Below, one piece after another: positions 56,401 through 64,000 of a stretch of DNA of 64,000 bases. The position numbers and the translations under genes are program-made. Source of the DNA: Antennarius striatus (Eukaryota; Chordata; Actinopteri; Lophiiformes; Antennariidae); assembly GCF_040054535.1 (NCBI RefSeq), contig NC_090782.1:24292501-24356500 (forward strand), written 5' to 3'. The notes beneath the pieces were generated by a model. That model made no database searches. It was not told where the DNA came from and saw only the letters and a list, made by a program, of their open reading frames with translations. Positions within the stretch are counted from its first letter, which is position 1, and the number at the start of each line of letters is the position of its first letter.

Positions 56401-59400
56401 GGGAGGCCATTCCTCCCAATCACGCCCCTCCAAGTGTCTCCATCATTGCCGACGTGTGCGTTGAAGTCCCCCAGGAGAACAATGGAGTCCCCTGCAGGGA
56501 TCCCTTCAAGGACCCCATTCAGGGACCCCAAGAAGGCCGAATACTCTGAACTGATATTTGGTGCATATGCACAAACAACAGTCAGAGTTTCCCCCCCCAC
56601 AGCCTTAAGGCGTAGGGAAGCGACCCTCTCATCCACCGGGGTAAACTCCAACACAGCGGCGCTCAGCCGGGGGCTTGTGAGTATCCCCACACCCGCCCTG
56701 CGCCTCACGCCTGACGCAACTCCGGAGTAAAACAAGGTCCAACCCCTATCCAGGAGTTTGGATCCAGAACCGAGGCTATGCGTGGAGGTAAGCCCTACCA
56801 GATCCAACTGGTAGCGCTCCACCTCCAACACAAGTTCCGGCTCCTTCCCCGCCAGTGAGGTGACATTCCACGTCCCCAAAGCCAACTTCTGCCGCCCGGG
56901 TCTGGTCCGTCGTGACCCCCTGTCGTCACTGCCACCCATATGGCAGCGCACCCGACCCCATCGGTCTGCCCTGCGGGTGGTGGGTCCACAGGGGCTTGAA
57001 TAGATAATGCAGTATAAATATGGAATAAAAATGTGTTCTGCTATAAAGAGGCTGGTTGAAGGACGCTGGTAAAGACGGTCTATGTCCCCCTGCTGCATCA
57101 GGACCCAGGGAAACTGGTCCGAACACCTTGCAAAGCTCGTCAGAGAAGGCTTGGAACATGGTGCAGGCAGGCGTGCCTCTCTCCCACTCTGCCGTCCCCC
57201 ACAGACGTGCTCTACCTGTGAAGTGATTGATAGCGAAGGCGACTCTAGCCCCCTCTGTGGTGAAGGTATGGGGTTGCAGGGCAAACAGGATTGAGCAGTT
57301 CGTCAAAAAAGGATTTCAACCCTCAGGATCCCCATCGTAGTGCTCTGGCGCCCCCACCCGGGGCTCAGATGTGGAGCTTGATGCTGGCCCAGGGGTGGGA
57401 ACAGGAGGGGCTGGAACTGGGACAGAAGCAGCGTGTTGTGCCATGGAAGCTGCCATCTGCTGTACCTGGGCGGCTAGCAAGGTTAGCGCTCATTCCATGG
57501 ATGACGCTGACTGACGAGCCTCCTCCGTGTTGGAGGCTAACAGAGCCCCATGCTGCTGAAGCATTCCCTCCACCCAGGCTAGGCGAGACTGGGGGGAAGT
57601 GGTGTCTGCTGGGTCCATTTCTGGCCAGATTGTACTGTAACGGGTGTGTTTTGGACCCAAATGCAGTACACAGGCGCACAGGAACAGTTGGTAATGACCT
57701 TTATTATCACCAAGAAGATTAGCAGGAAGCTCTGCGTTCATGAGAGCCGGCTGCACGTGCTGTGAGGCTGACGAGGAGTGAGCTGAAGAGAGTTCGGAGA
57801 CAGGCGGGGGGGTCGTAGCCAGGTGAGCAGTCAGGGAAGACAGAGGCACCGTTGGGGAGCAGGCAGGAGAGGATACGAGGCCAGGCGGAGGAGTCAAAAC
57901 CAGACGAGCAGTCAGATACCAGAGACGCTGAGGCAGAGCACGAGGTCAGGGACAGAAGGCAGGTGACATTACCGGGAGGCAGACGAGGATGGCAGGTCAG
58001 GGACAGGCAGAGTCGACACCGGGAGATCAGACAGGGAATGAACGCTGGAAAGTCTCGCATGACGCTGAAGAACAATCTGGCAGGTGAAGGTGCTGGAGAG
58101 ACTATATGCAGGCCTGATTGCAGTGATCTGCAGCAGGTGAGCAGAGTGGGCTGGTGCAGTGGGCGTGGCTGGCAGGTAGAGTGGAGCATATGACAGAAGT
58201 CTGAATGTTGGGGTATACAGGAAACCAACACACACAGACCAGTACCTGCTTTTTGACTCTCACCACCCACTGACACACAAGCTTGGCATCATCAGTACTC
58301 TGCAAAACAGGGCTGACAAGCTACCGACCAGTACCAAAGGCCAGGAAAAAGAACACCAACATCTGTAAGGGGCACTGAAAACCTGTGGATATCCTGACTG
58401 GACCTTTGTGAAAGCTCACACAAGATCCAGAAAGGAGAACAACCCAGTGAAGACAAAAGAGAAGGAGAGCAACCGTAATGGTAGAGTGATCCCATATGTG
58501 TCTGGAGTGTCTGAAAGACTGAGGAGGATCTTCAACAAACACAAGGTTCCTGTGTTTTTTAAGCTGGGCAACACCCTCCGACAAAGACTGGTCCACCCAA
58601 AAGACCCCACACCACACAGTCAGAAGAGCAATCTGGTGTATGCAGTTAAATGCAGCAAAGAATGGTCGGATGTCTACATAGGGGAAGCCAAACAACCACT
58701 ACACAGGTGAATAGCTCAACACAGAAGAGCCAACACATCAGGACAGGGCTCGGCAGTCTTCACCTCAAGGAAGAGTGACACTATGACACTATGAAAAAAT
58801 CACTTCAGACACTAATGTGAACACAGCAGGAATGAGAGAATGAGAGTCTCATCTAGAACTTGTTATCGTCTCACTTATATTATTAGTCTCACCGGATCCA
58901 TTAATGCAGCGGTCCTGTATTCCCCTACACTGGGCTCGTTCGTTGCATTGAGCATCAAGACAGCACGTCAGGTTGTTGGTTGCCTGAATCATAATAACTG
59001 AAACAGAACAGAAAATTATTTATCTGAGGAACAAAGAACACTGATGGGAATTAACTATTTCTACTCATCCATACTTACCTGGAAAAGGTCCAGAGTTGCA
59101 CCTGCTGTCGTCGCAGCATTCAAGAATTGTGTCTGAACTGGCATTACCAATGTTAAATGAAAACGTCTGATTGAGTGGGTTTGGGCATATGTTGGATGGC
59201 CCACATCCCTTCTGATTCAACACTGTTGTGCTCCCAAATATAGTTTCTATAAAACCAAAGGAGAGTTAGATACTGCTGGTGAAAAAAGACAAACTAGATT
59301 AACAGAAGAGTTGTGATGAAGAAATACTGACCATTAGTGATGACTGTTGAACACATTAAATTGCCAGAACATCCTACCCTTTCTCCGGTACATGTAGTAC

Positions 59401-59576
59401 CATTACATTGACAATAAAAAATAGTTCCATTTGCTGAAAAGAGAACAACATGACGGATACAGATAAATGATAATCAACTGATCAATACTGGTGAATGAAT
59501 CAGGCTTCAAAGATGAGTTGCAGTTACCTGAGCTGAAGAGAGTCCAGGCGAGAGCCAGAGAAAGGATCAGCTTCAT
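53439..59576 (-). CDS. Ly6/uPAR-type GPI-anchored protein, copy 7, repeat stalk and transposon-filled intron 4
   Basis: Exons 59528-59576, 59332-59433, 59079-59246, 58893-58997 and 53439-53773 join in phase 1 to 252 codons without a stop. The start is one codon later than in other copies because the first ATG is GTG here ([16 protein letters not shown]). Exon 2 is the most divergent of the cluster ([20 protein letters not shown]) yet keeps all LU cysteines. Exon 3 ends [11 protein letters not shown], and exon 4 has [16 protein letters not shown] and [10 protein letters not shown]. Exon 5 has [18 protein letters not shown], a stalk of PNTTT-type repeats and the GPI signal [17 protein letters not shown]. 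Intron 4 is 5.1 kb instead of about 0.5 kb because a Rex3 LINE, a Gypsy remnant and a Penelope remnant landed in it. Splice sites are consensus-like (GTCAGT, GTAAGT, GTGAGA donors). Confidence 0.82.
53513..53632. repeat. 15-bp coding minisatellite in Ly6 copy 7 exon 5
   Basis: About eight diverged 15-bp units (plus-strand form GGAGTCGTCATGTTT) encode [15 protein letters not shown]-type pentapeptides on the minus strand. More diverged than in copies 3 and 5. Confidence 0.85.
53958..56993 (-). mobile_element. Near full-length Rex3-type (RTE) LINE with 13-bp target duplication
   Basis: The insertion is bracketed by GCTTGAATAGATA at 53945-53957 and again at 56994-57006. Other Ly6 copies show the uninterrupted site (GGAATAGATAATGCAG). 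The 3' end on the minus strand is GGATAAGCGGTGGAAGATGG followed by a short GGAT tail, the Rex3 type of ending. About 3.0 kb, with no obvious 5' truncation. It lies in intron 4 of Ly6 copy 7 in the same orientation as the gene. Confidence 0.88.
53990..56990 (-). pseudogene. Rex3-type LINE protein: apurinic endonuclease plus reverse transcriptase, one frameshift
   Basis: The frame is open from the insertion's 5' edge to 54366. First comes the endonuclease: [16 protein letters not shown], then [39 protein letters not shown] and [12 protein letters not shown]. The linker contains [20 protein letters not shown]. The reverse transcriptase follows: [77 protein letters not shown] and the active site [14 protein letters not shown] one-base shift near 54400-54420 moves the C-terminus to another frame, which has [37 protein letters not shown] and [16 protein letters not shown], ending at 53977. 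Otherwise no internal stops, so this insertion is young. Confidence 0.88.
57083..58195 (-). mobile_element. Ty3/Gypsy 5' end: LTR and partial Gag
   Basis: The LTR at 57636-58195 reads on the minus strand from TGTCATATGCTCC to ACACACCCGTTACA, with AATAAAGGTCATTACC (about 57692-57707) as polyadenylation signal. It is followed by GTACAATCTGGCCAG and the Gag start [20 protein letters not shown]. Gag goes on (stop at about 57492) to [20 protein letters not shown] and [16 protein letters not shown], and is cut at 57083. It is inserted in intron 4 of Ly6 copy 7. Pol and the 3' LTR are absent. Confidence 0.78.
58196..58788 (+). mobile_element. Penelope-like element fragment (RT end and GIY-YIG start)
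   Basis: Plus strand: [20 protein letters not shown] and [13 protein letters not shown] (end of the Penelope RT), a stop, [35 protein letters not shown], then [20 protein letters not shown] and KQPLHR (GIY-YIG). A stop at about 58709 precedes [11 protein letters not shown]. It directly abuts the outer end of the Gypsy LTR and ends where Ly6 intron sequence resumes (ATCACTTCAGACACTAATG). Confidence 0.8.
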
Positions 59577-59690
59577 CACGATGAAGAGGAAACTACTGGA
59601 GATAAAGATACTTGAAAGCTCCTGTATTTTAATGTCTGGATGTCGAGAACAGGCAGATTAATACCTGAACGTCTAATTAATTGACAGATT

Positions 59691-59738
59691 AAGACCTGAC
59701 AGCTGAAGGGCGTTCCTTGTTTAACCAATCAGAAACCA
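59691..59738 (-). promoter_or_regulatory. Conserved proximal promoter block, Ly6 copy 7
   Basis: Minus strand: TTTCTGATTGGTTAAACAAG, then GAACGCCCTTCAGCTGTCAG, about 115-160 bp upstream of the ATG. It is the best-conserved version of the block. Confidence 0.48.
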
Positions 59739-61400
59739 ACGTCATGACGACAACATTCCATTTTAAATTTGAACGTTTCATTTAGCATGATTTGATCAAA
59801 ATGAAAATGTGTTATCGATCAGTGTCCAATCTATTCTTTAATTAATTCATCTATTAATTACTCAATTAAAGAGGTGATTTCCATCTTCTAATGGAAAATT
59901 ATTTTCTTTTTATATTTAATAATTCTATGAAACTTTTTTTTAAATTCTACCGACACATAAAGCACAACATTTGTGAACATTTTTTCATATATTTAGATGT
60001 GGGGGAAAAAAGTGTCAAGAAAAAAGAAAGTCATTATCCTAGTTTGTAATTTACTATTATTTTGTTATTTCAGACAATTTTCATGTTTGAAGCTTGACTA
60101 AATGGGAGATTCATTGAAAAAATCCAGAACATTTCAAAGCGGCCCAACCCAGTTAAAAAGGAGCAACAGCATTCAGGACAACATTCCTGACGAGACGGAG
60201 GTTTAGTTTGTCCTTTTGGGTAAAACTTCTCCACCTCATCTTTCTGATGAAGAAAGAAGAGGTGGTTGTCAAAACAACCACAGTCGGTAACCACATCATA
60301 CTCTGTGCGCATTCTATTGGCTGACGGCATCCAGAAGTACACTGCATTCTGTGGTTCTTGGAACGCAGCATACTTACGTGAGACACAAAATGGTTTGATA
60401 TCAGGATGGGGAGGGTTCATAAATGTTCAAACTACCTTAAATAATCAAATAAGTTGGAGCTGTATCGCAGAATTTCGTTTTTGCATGTGATTCCTGGAAC
60501 ACATTAACCGCGAGTAATGTGGGATTAGTGTATACTTTATTTATCCCCTTAGGGAAATTATTTTTTCACTCTCTTGTATTTTTTATTTTCACACATGTGT
60601 ATATGTACAGGTAAACACGCACACACACATGGGGGCATGTAGGTATGCAAAGTGAGACGAGGGTGATGGTATAGCAGGTTGTTGGAGACTGTGCCCTGCT
60701 CAAAGGCACCTTGGCAGTGCTCAATTTTTGATCCACGTGGGTCTTGAACCTGTGACTCTATGATCTCCAGCCCAAGACTTAGTGGACTGAGTTATTGTCA
60801 CCCCAAGCAGTTTGTGAATGCAGTGGTAAGGAGATCCATGAAGCCATTGCAAAGGTTCTGTCACCTGCGGTTATAAGGCGTGATCTGGAACATCCAGTGA
60901 CATATTATTGGATAAACTCAGAGCTGTAAGCTGAACTTTTCACCAACAATAAATGATTAAGTCAACAATGATCCACACCCACGTACAGAGTACAGAGAGT
61001 TAAAGTAATCAGAATGAGTTCTTAACTTAGAACAAAAGACTCTCTCAAAGTCCTTAAAAGACATTCAGCGCTTAACTTTGTCCAGTGACCTCAGCTGGAA
61101 AAAGATGGTTTTGACAACAGAACTTAGTTGTTTGTCAAATGAAAAAAAAAAAAAAAAAGAAACAGCCAAACAAAGTCTTGTAGACTTTTCTTTGGGTGAT
61201 CAGGGAGTTGTCTTCTTGGCAGTCATTATATAATCCTACCACTTGCTTTTACATGTGTCACTCCTTCACTCCTGGAATTTCTGGTTAAACAGAAACTTAA
61301 TCTCTAAACAACAACAAAAACTTCCATTTTCCTTTCTCAAATTACTGTTGTTTACATTGCTTTTATCTGGAACTCTTTTTCACAATGCTCTTTGGTTTTT
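59739..61400 (-). repeat. Duplicated 5' flank of Ly6 copy 7 with a SINE
   Basis: Landmarks CGGCCCAACCCAGTTAAAAA (60140) and TAACTTTGTCCAGTGACC (61072) show the unit extends to about 61290. It contains the SINE at 60527-60806. No coding sequence supported. The poly-A run at 61142-61158 is unassigned. Confidence 0.5.
60527..60806 (-). mobile_element. tRNA-derived SINE
   Basis: Same family as 49049-49423: the low end has TATACTTTATTTATCCCCTT and the high end the degenerate tRNA-like head. On the minus strand GGTTCAAGACC (about 60740-60750) is a usable B box, while the A box is degraded. A (CA)n stretch lies within (60618-60629). Confidence 0.72.
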
Positions 61401-61408
61401 TTTTCTTT

Positions 61409-64000
61409 TTACATTTGACTGAGTGCGATGTACTCGGCGTTTGCTGTTGAATGTGCAACTGTTGGTTGTTTCTTTCTGAGCCAGCTCATCGCTCCTCCAC
61501 TCAGTAGAAAAATGTTGCCTGTAGTTGAGCGATGATCATCCTGATCTCCAGCCCAGTCCGCATCCGAGAATCCAATCAAAGCTCCAGAGACTGACTGCTC
61601 ATACTTGAGAGCAAGATTCACTGTCCCTTTCAAGTAACGTAGTATCCTCCTAACAGCAGTCAGATGTGAAGCATTTGGATTTGCGTTGAACTTTGACACA
61701 GCACTCACTGCTTGAGCTGTGTCTGGTCTTGTTGCCATTGCAACATACAGCAGACTTCCTACCATTGACTGATAAGTATGTTGGTCCACTGGCTTACTAA
61801 CACCATCACTCTGCTTCAACTTGACGTTGGCATCAGCAGGAGTTGCTACAGGATTTGCATTGTCCATTCCATATTTCTGAAGTATGGCTTCAATGTAATG
61901 CTTCTGATGAAGAATGACACAGTTCTTTTCTTTATCTTGAATCACAGAGATGCCCAGTGTATAGGACAGCTCACCCATGTCCTTCATCTTGTAGCGCTCC
62001 TTGAGATCCATGCACCTTGAGCTCGTTCATGCTTTCAGTTGACTCTGTTAGAAGAATGAGATCATCCACATAGACTGCTAGTATCTCAAGCTCTTGTCTT
62101 AATCTTAAAATCTGATGTGCTTTGGATGAATCCAATTTCTATCATGAACTTTGTGAAAGCCTTTCTCCAGCAGCGAGGAGACTGCTTCAGTCCATAGATT
62201 GTTTTTTTATGCTTACACACCAGGTGTTCCTGCCCTGGTTTTATGTAGCCCTCTGGTTGCTGCATGTAGATTTCCTCTTCCAAGTATCCATTAAGGAATG
62301 CAGTTACAACATCCATCTGGTGTACATGTAGATTGTTTTGAATAGCAAAGGACAGTAATGTACGAATAGAGCTGAAACGTACAACTGGTGAAAAGGTTTC
62401 ATAATAGTCAGCACCATACAACTGTGAGTAGCCCTTGGCAACGAGCCTACACTTGTATCGTTCCACTCTTCCATCACTATGATGCTCGACTCTGAACACC
62501 CATCTCGATCCTCCTGCTTTTCTTTCTCTTGGTAAATCCACTAAGTCCCAAGTCTCATTTTCCATCAGAGACTCATATTCCAGGTCAGCCGCCTCCTGCC
62601 ATTCTTTTGCATTAGGACTCTCCAATGCTTCTTTTAGTGTGATTGGCTCTGTCACACGACACATATTGGCATGATGATCAACAGTCATTAAATCAGCAAA
62701 CTCATCATATCCATATCTCCTTGGCGCATTTCTGATTCTGCCGCTTGCTCTAACAGTGCTGGTATCAGCAGTGACTGCATCTTCTAGCTGCTTCAACTAA
62801 TGTCCTGTTTTTTCTTTCCGCAACACCATTTTGCTGTGGTGAGTGAGGTACAGTCACAAAGGTCAGAGGGGATATCGTCCATGTGCAGATTGTAAAGCCC
62901 TTTGAGACATTGTTTGTGAATCTGGGCTATATAAAAATAAATAAACTTGAACTTGAAACTTGTACAGTCATTTCATGGTGGATCTCTTGAGTCTTCAAAT
63001 ATTCTTGAAAGTCCCTTGAGGTGTACTCCCCACCATTGTCAGTTTGTAATGTTCAAGCCACACTCATTTGGGAATGTTCTCTCAAATTCCTTGAACTTGT
63101 TTAGCACCTCATTCATGAAGTATACCTTGCAGCATCTTGAATAGTCATCACTGAAAGTCACAAAGTATTTTGCTCCACTTATTGACTAAGTCTGCATGGG
63201 ACCACAGACATCACTATGAATCAGCTGCATCTTGCGTTTGGAACGGATTCCTCCAATCGACTTGAATGGCTTTTTAGCTAATTTGCCTTCCATGCATCCT
63301 TCACAGAAGGGAATCTCTTTCTCTGTGGAGAAGTCCACTCCATTTACCAGATCTTTTAGCTCCTTCAGTTTTGTGGTGTGACCTAGGCGCTGGTGCCACA
63401 GGCTGGCAGCTACAGATGCACTGTGACAGACAGATTCGCTTCCTTCAATGTCTAGTACAGTCCATCAGCTCTTTGTGTTCCCATTCCTTTTAGTTTTCTA
63501 TCTTTTCCACGTATGTAGCAGCGAGACTTTCTGAACTGCACTGTATTCCCTTTTTTGGTAGCAGCTCCCACTGAAAATAAATTCCCAGACAGCTTTGGAA
63601 CATACACTACATCGTACATTGTGACATTTTTTACATGACTTAATTTGAAAGTCATTTTCATGTTGACATTTCCAATTCCTAGGCCATCAACGACCCTGCC
63701 GTCACCTAGTTTCACAGACTGTGCTTTTGACAATTGCTGGTATCCTTGGAGAATGTCTTTATCACAGGTCATGTGTTTTGATGCTCCAGAATCAATTATC
63801 CATTCAACCTGTCGTGGTCTGTCAGTGCTAGCCTCTCTGACTACAAAAGCACTTTCATAGGAATCTTCCTCATCCTCACATGTCATGTTTTTGGCCTTGT
63901 GAATTTGCTTTTTTGTCTTATTTTTCAAGCATGGTCAGTCAGGCTTTATGTGGCCTTCTTTCCCACATTTATAACATCTCCACGTGCTTTTGTCTACCGC
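61409..64000 (-). pseudogene. Degenerate Ty1/Copia polyprotein, runs off the right edge
   Basis: Minus strand, from the right edge. A zinc knuckle CYKCGKEGHIKPD has its last cysteine codon replaced by TGA at about 63929-63931. Then the protease (WIIDSGASKHMTCDKDI) and GAG-pre-integrase segment (VVYVPKLSGNLFSVG). A broken integrase at about 62960-63420 contains FCEGCMEGKLAKKPFKS and LIHSDVCGPM. The RT has RWVFRVEHHSDGRVERYKCR, YETFSPVVRFSSIRTLL, QMDVVTAFLNGYLEEE, YGLKQSPRCWRKAF and YVDDLILLTES, the last after a frameshift near 62090. RNase H has FSDADWAGDQDDHRSTTGN and STANAEYIALSQ. Order protease-integrase-RT-RNase H identifies Copia. Multiple stops, frameshifts and a LINE-tail insertion make it inactive. 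Confidence 0.9.
62865..62957 (+). mobile_element. Short LINE 3' tail inserted in the Copia element
   Basis: Plus strand: TGTAAAGCCCTTTGAGACAT, then GGGCTATATAAAAATAAATA and a TTGAACTTGAAAC tail, the common 3' end of a fish LINE. It sits between the RT-side and integrase-side Copia segments. Confidence 0.6.

Noticed and set aside
54544-56730. Several plus-strand frames over 70 codons
   Set aside because: All are antisense to the Rex3 endonuclease/RT frame, which carries recognisable catalytic motifs.

Overview
This window looks like repeat-rich genomic DNA from a ray-finned (teleost) fish. It is intron-containing and AT-rich, and it carries a typical fish mix of mobile elements: Rex3-type RTE, Rex6-type (REL-endonuclease), L2/CR1-like and BovB-like LINEs, Ty3/Gypsy and Ty1/Copia elements, Penelope-like elements, Tc1/mariner and hAT transposons, and tRNA-derived SINEs. 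I cannot name the species. All gene models below were built by hand from splice sites, reading phase and recognisable protein motifs.

Region 1 (1 to about 8.9 kb) holds pieces of carnitine acetyltransferase (CRAT) family genes on the minus strand. Three exons of the N-terminal half (4850-5122, 4582-4703, 1-148, running off the left edge) form one locus whose intron has been invaded by a degenerate Ty3/Gypsy element. Upstream of it in transcription order lie the last three exons of a second, divergent CRAT-like locus (8782-8844, 8270-8407, 7516-7741) whose final exon is frameshifted. An LTR followed by an open Gag frame (6271-7327, plus strand) sits between them.

Region 2 (about 12.4-61.3 kb) is a tandem cluster of Ly6/uPAR-type genes, almost all on the minus strand. 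Each unit is roughly 3 kb: a promoter with an inverted CCAAT motif, five phase-1 exons (signal peptide; two halves of LU domain 1; first half of LU domain 2; second half of LU domain 2 plus stalk and GPI signal), and conserved 5' and 3' flanks. Four units have complete open exon chains (13143-14195, 22576-24218, 29739-31421, 53439-59576). Two are decayed (37242-40569 and 43613-45799). One is an inverted orphan promoter plus exon 1 (17640-18358, plus strand), and further inverted 3'-flank pieces lie at 46.5 and 48.4 kb. Mobile elements fill the space between and inside the units.

The most interesting signal is in the last exon of these Ly6 genes. A 15-bp coding minisatellite sits exactly between the second LU domain and the GPI-anchor signal, and its length and composition differ in every neighbour: absent, PNTTT-type, PNVTA-type, or hugely expanded SPTTT-type. 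The cluster therefore appears to generate GPI-anchored two-LU-domain proteins whose glycosylated stalks vary between paralogues.

Region 3 (61.4-64 kb) is a degenerate Ty1/Copia element on the minus strand that runs off the right edge.
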